Assembly: GCA_937958695.1 (NCBI GenBank)
Contig: CALGNK010000010.1
Span: 1 to 64,000, forward strand
Origin: an uncultured bacterium
GTDB taxonomy: Bacteria > DUMJ01
DNA length: 64,000 nt
Direction: 5' to 3'
Position numbers and translations under genes: made by a program. Below the pieces are notes generated by a model. It saw only the letters and a list, made by a program, of their open reading frames with translations, did not search any database and was not told the origin of the DNA. This document shows positions 44,197 through 52,501 of this stretch, piece by piece. Each line of letters starts with the position of its first letter. Within the stretch, counting starts at the first letter, position 1.

Positions 44197-44214
44197 GGGA
44201 AACCCTACTTTATC
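44187..44214 (+). terminator. Hairpin with GAAA tetraloop spanning the rplL stop
   Basis: GATAAAGTAGGG (44187-44198) pairs fully with CCCTACTTTATC (44203-44214) around a GAAA loop (44199-44202), a 12-bp stem with a stable GNRA loop. It includes the TAG stop of rplL. Only a weak U-rich stretch follows, so it may attenuate transcription or protect the rplL 3' end where the rpsF unit begins. Confidence 0.7.
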
Positions 44215-44242
44215 CTTAATATTATAGGAGGAGCAACCGAAG

Positions 44243-44527
44243 TTGAGAGAGTACGAGTTAATGTGTATTTTAAATCCTGATTTAGAAGAATCTAAGATAG
44301 AGGAGATTCTTAATAGGTTTCAGGATATTGTTAAGAATAATGGAGGAGAGATACAAGGGGTAGATAAGTGGGGTAAGAGAAGATTGGCTTATCCTATAAG
44401 GAAGTTTTATGATGGATACTATGTAGTTATGAATTTCAAGGGTAATAATGAGCTTCTTAAAGAGCTGGATAGGGTAGCAAAGATTACAGAAGAGAATCTG
44501 AGACATATGATAGTCAGGAGAGACTAA
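44243..44527 (+). CDS. rpsF: 30S ribosomal protein S6
   Basis: A 94-residue S6 with the ferredoxin-like fold (YELMCILNPDLEES start, VDKWGKRRLAYPI, YYVVMNFKG). It pairs with S18 in the platform. TTG start behind GGAGGAG. The gene begins the standard rpsF-ssb-rpsR-rplI-dnaB group. Confidence 0.95.
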   Translation: MREYELMCILNPDLEESKIEEILNRFQDIVKNNGGEIQGVDKWGKRRLAYPIRKFYDGYYVVMNFKGNNELLKELDRVAKITEENLRHMIVRRD

Positions 44528-44529
44528 TT

Positions 44530-44952
44530 ATGAATTATATAATATTAACGGGTAGGTTGACAGCAGATCCTATACTGAGATATACCCCTACCGGGGTTCC
44601 TGTGTTAGGTTTTACTCTAGCAGTAGATAGGAGATCTAAGACTCCAGAGGGAGAAAGAGAAGCTGATTTTATAGATATAGTTGTATGGAGAAAACAGGCG
44701 GAGATATGCGCTAACTATCTTAAGAAAGGTAGATTGGTTGGTGTAGAGGGTAGATTAGAGATAAGCAAGTTTCAGGGCTCAGACGGACAAGTTCATAGAA
44801 AACCAAGAGTAATAGCCTATAGAGTCGAATTTTTGGATAGTAAGCCTAGAGAAGGGGAAGAGGTTCCAGAAGAGGTTCCTACCTTTGATGAGGATGCCTT
44901 TATTGAGGATATTTCGCAGAAGATTGACATAGATTTAGGAGGAGATGTTTAA
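44530..44952 (+). CDS. ssb: Single-stranded DNA-binding protein
   Basis: A 140-residue SSB: OB-fold over residues 1-105 (NYIILTGRLTADPILRYTPT, EADFIDIVVWRKQAE, GRLVGVEGRLEI), then a short acidic linker. It coats single-stranded DNA and recruits repair and replication proteins. The C-terminus ends D-L-G-G-D-V, not the usual acidic tip with terminal phenylalanine. It follows rpsF by 2 nt. Confidence 0.93.
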   Translation: MNYIILTGRLTADPILRYTPTGVPVLGFTLAVDRRSKTPEGEREADFIDIVVWRKQAEICANYLKKGRLVGVEGRLEISKFQGSDGQVHRKPRVIAYRVEFLDSKPREGEEVPEEVPTFDEDAFIEDISQKIDIDLGGDV

Positions 44953-45019
44953 CTATCGCCTAGGGTGAAGGCGAATATTAAGTTTTCACCCACCCTTTGG
45001 AAGGGTTCCAAGGAGAGAT
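44953..45019 (+). promoter_or_regulatory. Leader with overlapping alternative hairpins before rpsR
   Basis: Several mutually exclusive stems are possible: TCGCCT/AGGCGA (44956-44961 with 44969-44974) against GGGTGAA/TTCACCC (44963-44969 with 44985-44991), and ACCCTT/AAGGGT (44992-44997 with 45001-45006) against TTGGAA/TTCCAA (44997-45002 with 45006-45011). The last stem reaches the AAGGAG ribosome site of rpsR. This could be a translational switch, for instance autoregulation by S18. Confidence 0.45.
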
Positions 45020-45268
45020 ATGGCTCAGGATAAAAGAAGAGAGGGAGTAAGACGTTTTAGGAGTCAGAGGAAAAAGGTTTGCGCATTTTGTACTGAAAAG
45101 ATTGCTATAGACTATAAAGATATAGATAGATTGAGACATTTTATATCAGATAGGGGAAAAATTCTTCCTAGAAGAACTACTGGTACTTGTGCTAGACATC
45201 AGAGAAAATTATCGAAAGCTATTAAGATGGCTAGAATAATGGCACTCTTGCCATTTACAAGTGATTAA
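45020..45268 (+). CDS. rpsR: 30S ribosomal protein S18
   Basis: An 82-residue S18 with [10 protein letters not shown] and [12 protein letters not shown], the zinc-binding C+ form. It sits next to S6 in the 30S platform. ATG 45020 follows AAGGAG that can be hidden in a leader stem. Confidence 0.95.
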   Translation: MAQDKRREGVRRFRSQRKKVCAFCTEKIAIDYKDIDRLRHFISDRGKILPRRTTGTCARHQRKLSKAIKMARIMALLPFTSD

Positions 45269-45270
45269 TT

Positions 45271-45717
45271 ATGGAAGTAATCCTTCTCAAGGATGTTCCA
45301 GGTTTAGGTAGGTCTGGAGATATAAAAGAGGTCCCAGAGGGTTATGCTAGGAATTATCTAATACCTAAAGGTCTTGCCGTAAAGTCTACCAAGGGGAGAG
45401 TAAAGGACATAGAACTACGTAAGAGTGCTTTAGAGACAAAAGAGGCAAGAGAAAAAGAGTCTGCTATGAAGCTAGCAGAGAGGTTAAAAGGGGTTTCATT
45501 GAGCTTTAAGGTGAAGGTCGGAGAAGAGAACAAACTCTTTGGTTCTATCACGTCTATTGATATAGCGGAAGGATTAAAGAAAAAGGGTTTTAATATAGAT
45601 AAACATCAGATAGTTCTAAAGGAACCGATAAAATATTTAGGGACCTATGAGGTTACAGTAAAGCTTGGGTTTGGGATAAGTGCACCCATAAATATTTTGG
45701 TAGAAAAAGAAGAATAA
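45271..45717 (+). CDS. rplI: 50S ribosomal protein L9
   Basis: A 148-residue L9: N-terminal LLKDVPGLGRSGDIKEVPEG motif, GYARNYLIPKGLA, connecting helix and C-terminal domain (GSITSIDIAEGL). It follows rpsR by 2 nt and precedes dnaB by 2 nt. Confidence 0.95.
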   Translation: MEVILLKDVPGLGRSGDIKEVPEGYARNYLIPKGLAVKSTKGRVKDIELRKSALETKEAREKESAMKLAERLKGVSLSFKVKVGEENKLFGSITSIDIAEGLKKKGFNIDKHQIVLKEPIKYLGTYEVTVKLGFGISAPINILVEKEE

Positions 45718-45719
45718 TT

Positions 45720-47066
45720 ATGGGTATTGAAGAGGTTGTAAAGGCAAATGTTCCTCCTCATAATCTAGAGGCTGAAGAATCTGTGCTAGGAGCAATGCTC
45801 CTATCTAGGGATGCTATTGCCCAAGTAATAGAGATACTAGACTCAAGAAGCTTTTATAGGAAGGCGCATAGAGATATATATGAAGCAATTATAGAGCTCT
45901 TTGAAAGTGGAGAGCCGGTTGATATTATAAGTGTTTCTGATCATCTTTCTAAGAAGGGATTATTAGAATCTGTAGGAGGGTATACATATCTTTCTAGTCT
46001 TCTGAATAAGATTCCTACCCCTTCTAATGCTGCCTACCATGCAAAGATAGTTCAAGAGAAGGCTATATTGAGAGAACTTATCGAAGCAGGGATAAAGATA
46101 AAAGAAATTGCAGAGGAAGAGAGCGATGAAGTCCCTGTTATTATGGATAAGGCGGAACAGCTTATCTTTGCAGTAACTCAGCGTAAGGTCTTTCAGTATT
46201 TTATTCCTCTAAAAGAAGAACTATTTAATGTATTTGAGTTAATAGAGGTCAGGTCTAGAAGACATAGTTATTTAAGTGGTATACCTACAGGATTTGAGGA
46301 GTTTGATAAGCTGACAGGGGGACTCCAGTACTCCGACTTCATAGTGATAGCTGGACGTCCGTCTATGGGAAAGACTGCATTCTGTCTAAATATAGCCCAT
46401 CATGTAGGTGTCAATCTTAAGTTACCAGTAGCTGTTTTTAGTCTAGAGATGTCATCAGAGCAGGTAGCTATGAGAATGCTCTCTGCAGAGGCTGGGATCC
46501 CGTACTATAAGCTTAGGGTTGGTGACCTTTCAGAACCAGAATGGAGAAAGATAACTACAAGTATAAATGCCCTGGCGGAGGCTCCTATATACATAGATGA
46601 TTCTCCTAACATTAGTGTATTGGAGATGAGAGCCAAGGCTAGAAGGCTCAAATCAGAAGTTGGGTTATCTATGATCATAATAGATTATCTACAACTTATG
46701 AGTTCTGGGGCAAGGATGGAGAATAGAGTCCAAGAGATTTCAAAGATATCAAGGGACCTGAAAGCTATGGCTAGAGAATTAAATGTCCCTGTAGTTACCC
46801 TTTCCCAGCTCTCTAGGGCGGTAGAGCAGAGACAGGATAAAAGACCTCAACTATCTGACCTGCGTGAGAGCGGTGCAATAGAACAAGAAGCTGACCTTGT
46901 CTTATTCTTATACAGAGAAGAGTATTATAATAAAGAAACTCCACAGAAGGGTACCTGCGAGGTTATAGTTGCAAAACATAGGAATGGTCCTACAGGCACA
47001 ATAAAACTTGGATTTAATAAGGAGATTATGAAGTTTGAAGACCTAAGAGGAGGGTTGGTTCAGTAA
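45720..47066 (+). CDS. dnaB: Replicative DNA helicase DnaB
   Basis: A 448-residue hexameric helicase. The N-terminal domain starts VPPHNLEAEESVLGAMLLS; the RecA-like core has Walker A GRPSMGKTAF near residue 216, Walker B MIIIDYLQLM, and the SQLSRAVEQR and GAIEQEADLV motifs. Full length, no intein or insertion. It follows rplI by 2 nt, as in many bacteria. Confidence 0.96.
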   Translation: MGIEEVVKANVPPHNLEAEESVLGAMLLSRDAIAQVIEILDSRSFYRKAHRDIYEAIIELFESGEPVDIISVSDHLSKKGLLESVGGYTYLSSLLNKIPTPSNAAYHAKIVQEKAILRELIEAGIKIKEIAEEESDEVPVIMDKAEQLIFAVTQRKVFQYFIPLKEELFNVFELIEVRSRRHSYLSGIPTGFEEFDKLTGGLQYSDFIVIAGRPSMGKTAFCLNIAHHVGVNLKLPVAVFSLEMSSEQVAMRMLSAEAGIPYYKLRVGDLSEPEWRKITTSINALAEAPIYIDDSPNISVLEMRAKARRLKSEVGLSMIIIDYLQLMSSGARMENRVQEISKISRDLKAMARELNVPVVTLSQLSRAVEQRQDKRPQLSDLRESGAIEQEADLVLFLYREEYYNKETPQKGTCEVIVAKHRNGPTGTIKLGFNKEIMKFEDLRGGLVQ

Positions 47067-47067
47067 G

Positions 47068-47586
47068 ATGGCTTCTGCATTACTTATTATAGATATGTTA
47101 AATGACTTTGTCCATCCTAATGGTGTTTTATACTCACCTCTTTCTGCTAGAACGATTCCTTACATAAAGGAAAGGTTAGAGTCTGCAAGAAAAGACCGCT
47201 TAGATATCTTTTTTATATGCGATTCTCATCTAAGAAACGATAAAGAATTTGATAGATTTCCCCCTCACTGTGTAGAAGGGACTTGGGGTGCGCAGATTAT
47301 AGATGAATTGGCACCTAGAGATGGCGAGAGGATAATAAAAAAGAGAAGATATAGTGGATTTTTGGGGACAGACTTGAATTTATCTCTTAAAGAGCTTGGC
47401 GTCGATGAGCTTATTATAACTGGAGTTGTAACCAATATCTGTATTTTATACACCTCTTATGATGCTAGGATGCTTGGATATAGAGTAATCATCCCTAGAA
47501 ATTGTGTGGCATCATTCTCTGAAGAGCTACATAAGTTTGCTCTAAATGAGCTAGAGAATACACTAGGTGTAGAGATAATAGATTGA
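47068..47586 (+). CDS. Isochorismatase/nicotinamidase-like cysteine hydrolase
   Basis: A 172-residue hydrolase. Catalytic triad candidates: D9 (IIDMLNDF), the lysine in IIKKRRYSGF, and the cysteine in VVTNICILYT. The family includes nicotinamidase, which returns nicotinamide to NAD synthesis; nadK lies about 10 kb upstream in the same block. It follows dnaB by 1 nt and overlaps the next gene by 4 nt. Exact substrate unknown. Confidence 0.85.
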   Translation: MASALLIIDMLNDFVHPNGVLYSPLSARTIPYIKERLESARKDRLDIFFICDSHLRNDKEFDRFPPHCVEGTWGAQIIDELAPRDGERIIKKRRYSGFLGTDLNLSLKELGVDELIITGVVTNICILYTSYDARMLGYRVIIPRNCVASFSEELHKFALNELENTLGVEIID

Positions 47587-48350
47587 CAGCAGAATATGAT
47601 AGTTTTGCCTGGCTCTACGATATAGAATACAGAAATATTGTTGAAGATATTCCTTTCTACGTAGAATCGTTTAAAGATATCTCATCTCCTATACTTGAAC
47701 TTGGTTGCGGTACAGGGAGATTATTATTTCCTCTAGCTTCTAACGGCCACAGCGTTGTAGGGTTAGACATATCTAGTGAGATGCTAAAGATAGCTAGGAG
47801 AAAGCTAAGAAAAGATTTCCCTGATTTAAAAGGGATGGTTAAATTAGTTAAAGGGGATATGAGAGATTTTTCTCTTAAGATGTCATTTGGCGGAGTATTA
47901 ATAGCCTTTAATACCTTTATGCACCTTATCTCTATAAAGGAGCAGGACAATTGTCTTTCCTGTATCTATAAACATCTAGAGCCTAATGGTAGACTCATAG
48001 TCAGTGTTACCAATATAACCCCAGAGTTGATATTTTCTAGAGATTTCTACCATCATAATGCGCTATTCTCTATAGATGAGATTGGGGGGTATCTACAAAA
48101 ATATGAAACAAGGCTCTTTGATACCGTTCATCAGCTTATAAAGCTTAACATATTCTACGATATAGTAGATAATAAGGGCACTGTTACTAGGTATGTTAGG
48201 GAAATGCTGCTTAGATACTTTCATAGATATGAGATGGAAAGACTATTTCTCTCTTATAACTTTAAAGTTTCTGCCCTTTACGGAGATTATGACTTTTCTT
48301 CATTTAAAGAGGATAGTCCATATATGATTTGGTTATTGGAGAAGAGATGA
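47583..48350 (+). CDS. SAM-dependent methyltransferase
   Basis: A 255-residue class I methyltransferase with motif I ILELGCGTGRLLFPLA (about residue 37), acidic motif GLDISSEML and GDMRDF. Substrate unknown. The TTG start forms TTGA with the preceding stop. It sits between the isochorismatase-like gene and ispH, with coupled translation. Confidence 0.85.
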   Translation: MTAEYDSFAWLYDIEYRNIVEDIPFYVESFKDISSPILELGCGTGRLLFPLASNGHSVVGLDISSEMLKIARRKLRKDFPDLKGMVKLVKGDMRDFSLKMSFGGVLIAFNTFMHLISIKEQDNCLSCIYKHLEPNGRLIVSVTNITPELIFSRDFYHHNALFSIDEIGGYLQKYETRLFDTVHQLIKLNIFYDIVDNKGTVTRYVREMLLRYFHRYEMERLFLSYNFKVSALYGDYDFSSFKEDSPYMIWLLEKR

Positions 48351-49189
48351 TGGAGATTATTCTAGCAAAAGAGTTAGGATTTTGTTTTGGTGTAAGAAGG
48401 GCTATAGGCTTGGCAGAAGAGGCTTTAAGGCTTAAAAAGCTTGTAGCATCTCTAGGCCCAATAATACATAATCCATTAGAGGTTTCTAGATTGGAGACTA
48501 TGGGACTTAGGGTAATAGATAATATTAATGAATTAAAAGATGGAGAATCGATACTAATAAGGTCCCACGGCGCTCCGTTTGATGTCATTCAAGAATTAAA
48601 AAATAAAGGTATAGATATCATCGATGCTACCTGCCCTTTAGTGGCTAGAGCTCAGCGAATGGTAGAATTTCTATCTTCAGAAGGGTATAAAGTGATAATA
48701 GTTGGAGAACAGGGACATCCAGAGGTAAGGGGACTAGTCAGTTATGGAAAGGGTGATACCTTTGTTGTCTCTTCCTTAGAGGAGGTTCCAGAACTATCTA
48801 AAGAAAAGATAGGGATAGTAGGACAGACTACCTTTTCTTTAGAAAGGTTTAAGGAGATTGTAAGTGAAATAGTCAGTAGGTCATGGGAGATAAGGATATT
48901 TAATACCCTCTGCGATGCCTCTAGAAAGAGACAAAGAGCAGTTGAAGAACTGGTAGATAAAGCAGATGTTATAATAGTTATTGGTGGTAAAAATAGTGCT
49001 AATACTAGGAGATTAGTTGATATTGCAAAATCCAAAGGATCAATTGTATACCATATAGAATCTTGGGATGAGGTCTTGCCTGAGTGGTTTGTAGGTAAAG
49101 ATAAAATTGGGATTACTGCAGGTGCTTCTACTCCTGATTGGGTTATAGATAAAGTCTTAGAAAAGATTAAAGAACTATGTTACCAGTAG
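48347..49189 (+). CDS. ispH: 4-hydroxy-3-methylbut-2-enyl diphosphate reductase IspH
   Basis: A 280-residue iron-sulfur enzyme of the last MEP isoprenoid step. The three cluster cysteines are in GFCFGVRRAI, DATCPLVARAQ and NTLCDASRKRQ; the ITAGASTPDWVI motif ends the protein. The gene encodes no S1-domain fusion. ATG 48347 (or 48350) overlaps the preceding TGA; the longer frame from 48329 is unneeded. It overlaps der by 13 nt. Confidence 0.94.
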   Translation: MMEIILAKELGFCFGVRRAIGLAEEALRLKKLVASLGPIIHNPLEVSRLETMGLRVIDNINELKDGESILIRSHGAPFDVIQELKNKGIDIIDATCPLVARAQRMVEFLSSEGYKVIIVGEQGHPEVRGLVSYGKGDTFVVSSLEEVPELSKEKIGIVGQTTFSLERFKEIVSEIVSRSWEIRIFNTLCDASRKRQRAVEELVDKADVIIVIGGKNSANTRRLVDIAKSKGSIVYHIESWDEVLPEWFVGKDKIGITAGASTPDWVIDKVLEKIKELCYQ

Positions 49190-50451
49190 TGGCTATTATA
49201 GGCAAACCCAATGTTGGGAAATCAACACTATTTAATAGAATACTTGGCAAAAGAAAAGCTGTAACCAGTCCTATACCCCATACTACTAGGGATAGGTTGT
49301 ATGAGGTGGGAGACTGGAATGGTATCCCTTTTGTCCTTGTTGATACGGGAGGATTCACTACAAAGAACGAAGATCCTTTTCAAGAGGATATAAATCTTGA
49401 GCTTAAAAAGACATTAGAAGAAGCGGATAAGATTATCTTTGTTGTAGATGCCAAGACCTCTATAACTAGTGATGACTTAGAGCTTGCCCAATTGATAAGA
49501 GATTATGGTAAAAAGGTAATACTTGTAGTAAACAAGATAGATAACTTTTCTCAGAAAGACCTGATTTTATCAGAATTTTTTTCACTAGGTTTTCCTGACA
49601 TAGTCCCCATCTCTGCCTATCATGGGATAAATATAGATGAACTTTTAGATAAGATTGTAGAATCATTTAGTCCGTCAGAAGAGTTAAAAGATGAGACTAG
49701 TTATTTGAAAGTAATCCTAGTTGGCAATGTAAACGTTGGTAAATCTTCGCTCTTTAATAGACTTATTGGTAAGGAAAGGTCTATAGTAAAAGAAATAGCA
49801 GGGACCACTAGGGATACTATAGAGGAAGAGTTAGCCCTAGATGGAGAAAAGATTCTACTTATAGATTCAGCTGGTATAAGGAGGAGATGGCGGGAAGGTT
49901 CTATAGTAGAGAAGGTTGCTGTATCAAATACACTGAGGGCTGTGAATAGGGCAGATGTAGCTATCTTGGTGTTGGATATAGGGGAAGGTCTTACCAATTT
50001 TGATAAGAGAATTACTCAGAGTATAGTGGAGATGGAAAAGCCAATCATTGTTGTTTGGAATAAGGTAGACCTTTTGAAGAATATTGCAAATCCTCCTTCA
50101 GTTTTTCCCTTAGTTCCATATGCTCCTGTATGTTATACATCTTGCCTTACGGGAAAAGGTATAAAAAGACTGAAGAGCACAATACTTTCGGTTATAAATT
50201 CAGGCAGGAAAGAACTAAAAAAGCGTGAGTTGGACAGTGCTATTGCAGGTTTGGCATTCCCTGGAGAGGAGGGTAAGATGGTAAAGGTCTACTATGGAAA
50301 GCAGGTAGAGACTTTACCTCCTAAATTCTTAGTTTTTGTTAATAGTATTGAAGGGGTAAATGAAAGGACATATCAAGAGGTAGTAAAAAAGATAAGGAGT
50401 GTTTATCCATTTTTGGGAAATCCTATAAAAATAGAATGGAGGGAAAGTTGA
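49177..50451 (+). CDS. der: Ribosome-assembly GTPase Der (EngA)
   Basis: A 424-residue double GTPase. First G domain GKPNVGKSTLFNR (residue 8) with NKID; second GNVNVGKSSLFNRL (about residue 187) with DSAGIRRR and NKVD; C-terminal KH-like domain after about residue 350. It helps assemble the 50S subunit. Confidence 0.95.
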   Translation: MLPVVAIIGKPNVGKSTLFNRILGKRKAVTSPIPHTTRDRLYEVGDWNGIPFVLVDTGGFTTKNEDPFQEDINLELKKTLEEADKIIFVVDAKTSITSDDLELAQLIRDYGKKVILVVNKIDNFSQKDLILSEFFSLGFPDIVPISAYHGINIDELLDKIVESFSPSEELKDETSYLKVILVGNVNVGKSSLFNRLIGKERSIVKEIAGTTRDTIEEELALDGEKILLIDSAGIRRRWREGSIVEKVAVSNTLRAVNRADVAILVLDIGEGLTNFDKRITQSIVEMEKPIIVVWNKVDLLKNIANPPSVFPLVPYAPVCYTSCLTGKGIKRLKSTILSVINSGRKELKKRELDSAIAGLAFPGEEGKMVKVYYGKQVETLPPKFLVFVNSIEGVNERTYQEVVKKIRSVYPFLGNPIKIEWRES

Positions 50452-51041
50452 GAGTAATACTTCTCTATATCTTTAGTTTTTTACTTGGTGGTGTGCCTTT
50501 TGGGTATCTTATAGGAAAGCATATCTATAATGTGGATATAAGGAGTAAGGGTAGTGGTAACATAGGGGCTACCAATGTCTTTAGGACTCTTGGAACCGTT
50601 CCAGGTTTAATTGTCTTTGCTACCGATCTCCTAAAAGGGGCAGTGCCTGTCTTTATAGGTAGAGCGATAGGGCTACCCAGAGAACTCTTCTTGCTTGCTG
50701 GAGCACTATCCGTATTGGGTCACTGCTTTTCTCCCTTTTTGGGCTTTAAAGGAGGAAAGGGGGTAAGCTCTACCTATGGGATGATGTTAGCATTTGACCC
50801 TGTTGTAGCAATCCTTTCTTTTTTAGTTGAGGGAGGATTCATAGTTATCTGGGGCTATGTATCTTTAGGCTCCATAGCTAGCGTTATATGCATGGTACTG
50901 TTTCTTATAATAAGGGGACATAACTTTTTCTCCATACTTATAATGGCTCTTACCTCTTTACTGATCATCATTCGTCATAAAGATAATATAAAGAGACTCC
51001 TAGAGGGAAAAGAGAATAAGTTCGTGCTAAGGACTCGTTAA
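50448..51041 (+). CDS. plsY: Acyl-phosphate glycerol-3-phosphate acyltransferase PlsY
   Basis: A 197-residue membrane enzyme starting phospholipid synthesis, with about five helices and the signatures GSGNIGATNVFRTLG and GHCFSPFLGFKGGKGVS. TTG 50448 has GGAGGG upstream and forms TTGA with the der stop; the ATG at 50436 lies within that ribosome site. Confidence 0.94.
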   Translation: MRVILLYIFSFLLGGVPFGYLIGKHIYNVDIRSKGSGNIGATNVFRTLGTVPGLIVFATDLLKGAVPVFIGRAIGLPRELFLLAGALSVLGHCFSPFLGFKGGKGVSSTYGMMLAFDPVVAILSFLVEGGFIVIWGYVSLGSIASVICMVLFLIIRGHNFFSILIMALTSLLIIIRHKDNIKRLLEGKENKFVLRTR

Positions 51042-51808
51042 TGGCAATACCTAAAGCGCTGAAATCTAGAATAAATGCCTTAAAACTTAGTATAGGAGAT
51101 GCCCAAGAGAGATATTTCCTCGCTGAGGGATGGAATGTAGTTAGAGAGGGGCTAAATTCTGGTTGGCTTCCTAAATGGCTTATAATAAGTGAAGAGAATG
51201 TAGAAAGGTATACTTCAACTATATCCCAAGTTAGTAATGAAGTAGAGATATACATAGTAGATAGGAAGGAAATGAGAGATCTTTCTACGTTAGAAACCCC
51301 TCCCGGAATAATTGGGATATTCCCTAGAAGAGAGTTATCTCTTCCTGATAGTAATATCTTAGTGATTGTAGATGGACTTCAAGATCCAGGTAATCTAGGG
51401 ACTATTATAAGGACAGCTGATGCTGTTGGGTCTGGTGGGGTAGCGGTTTTAAAAGGAAGTATAGACCCGTATAATCATAAGGTAGTCCGTGGTAGTATGG
51501 GATCTATCTTTCATATCCCTGTTATCAAGATAGAAGATGTGGAGAATTTTTTGAATAGAATAAAGGATAGGTATCTTATAGTTGGAACAAGTTCTTATGG
51601 AGAAGAACTCTATTATAATTTCCCTTGGAGTTTTCCGGTAGCTCTAATATTTGGAAGTGAGGCTAGGGGACTATCGAAAGAAGTCGAACGATTCTGCAAT
51701 GTCATAGTAAAAATTCCAATATTCGGAAGATCTGAGTCTCTAAATGTAGCAGTAGCTTGTGGGATTATTCTGTACGAAGTGGTAAGAAAGTTATCCATTA
51801 ATAAATAG
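51041..51808 (+). CDS. TrmH/SpoU-family RNA methyltransferase
   Basis: A 255-residue SPOUT enzyme with an N-terminal L30e-like substrate-binding domain and the knot motifs DGLQDPGNLGTIIRTADA, ALIFGSEARGL and IPIFGRSESLNVAVACGI. It probably 2'-O-methylates rRNA (RlmB/TsnR group) or tRNA. It shares one base with the plsY stop and appears to end the long block that starts at speD. Confidence 0.9.
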   Translation: MAIPKALKSRINALKLSIGDAQERYFLAEGWNVVREGLNSGWLPKWLIISEENVERYTSTISQVSNEVEIYIVDRKEMRDLSTLETPPGIIGIFPRRELSLPDSNILVIVDGLQDPGNLGTIIRTADAVGSGGVAVLKGSIDPYNHKVVRGSMGSIFHIPVIKIEDVENFLNRIKDRYLIVGTSSYGEELYYNFPWSFPVALIFGSEARGLSKEVERFCNVIVKIPIFGRSESLNVAVACGIILYEVVRKLSINK

Positions 51809-51876
51809 CCAATTAAGAATGAGAGTATGATAAAATATTAACTGTCCTATTATTTTTTATTAAGGAGGGATATATT

Positions 51877-52104
51877 ATGGCTACTAAGATTCGTTATGTT
51901 AGTAGGGGGGCTAAAGATCTACCAGAGTTATATTCGGTAATACCGAGTAATTATCAATATGTATTTGATAGTCCTTCTCAGGCTAGGCAAAAGGCTAAGT
52001 CTTTGACGTTAGAAACAGGTGAAAGCCATATAGTGGTAAAACATCTAGGATATATGGAGGTTGTCCCTGAGACAAAGAAAAGAGGAAGAAGGAGTACAAA
52101 GTAG
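51877..52104 (+). CDS. Unknown 75-residue protein
   Basis: Not recognised. It begins M-A-T-K-I-R-Y-V-S after AAGGAGG, has a mixed alpha/beta pattern (QYVFDSPSQARQKAKSLT, SHIVVKHLG) and a basic tail (K-K-R-G-R-R-S-T-K) that could touch nucleic acid. It overlaps the following thioesterase gene. The strong ribosome site and clean start support a real gene. Confidence 0.65.
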   Translation: MATKIRYVSRGAKDLPELYSVIPSNYQYVFDSPSQARQKAKSLTLETGESHIVVKHLGYMEVVPETKKRGRRSTK

Positions 52105-52501
52105 TAGATTCCCATACTGTTTTGCCTGTGGAGAGTTAAATCCGATAGGGCTTCATCTAAGATTTATTAAGAACGATACTTATATAGAAACAGAGTTTTC
52201 TCCTAGCGAATTCCATCAGGGATATCCAAATATTGTTCATGGGGGAATTGTGACTACACTGCTAGATGAGGCTATGGCTTATGCGCTAGAGCTTAATAGT
52301 TATAGAGGTCTTACTGTTAAACTCTATGTGAGATTCTTAAAGCCTCTTAAGCCCCAAGATAACTATAAGATAAGGGGTTATATAGATAAGATTAGAGGTA
52401 GATTGGCTAGAGTTCATTCCGAGATTATAGATCAGAATGATAATATTATGGCTAAGGCTTATGGGCTATTCTTTATAGATAATAAGATAGGAGGCGAGTG
52501 A
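52061..52501 (+). CDS. PaaI-type hotdog-fold thioesterase
   Basis: About 146 residues. The hotdog signature is FACGELNPIGLHLRF near the start and HGGIVTTLLDEAMAYALE, with the catalytic acid in L-L-D-E. It probably hydrolyses an acyl-CoA. The start is uncertain: TTG 52061 touches a GGAGG, while the nearer GAAGGAG around 52090 has no standard in-frame start codon after it. The first 15 or so residues may not be translated. Confidence 0.8.
   Translation: MSLRQRKEEEGVQSSRFPYCFACGELNPIGLHLRFIKNDTYIETEFSPSEFHQGYPNIVHGGIVTTLLDEAMAYALELNSYRGLTVKLYVRFLKPLKPQDNYKIRGYIDKIRGRLARVHSEIIDQNDNIMAKAYGLFFIDNKIGGE

Noticed and set aside
44197-44242. S6:S18-binding rpsF leader (CCG near the start codon)
   Set aside because: A CCG triplet occurs just before the TTG start, but the flanking pairing needed for that leader class was not found.
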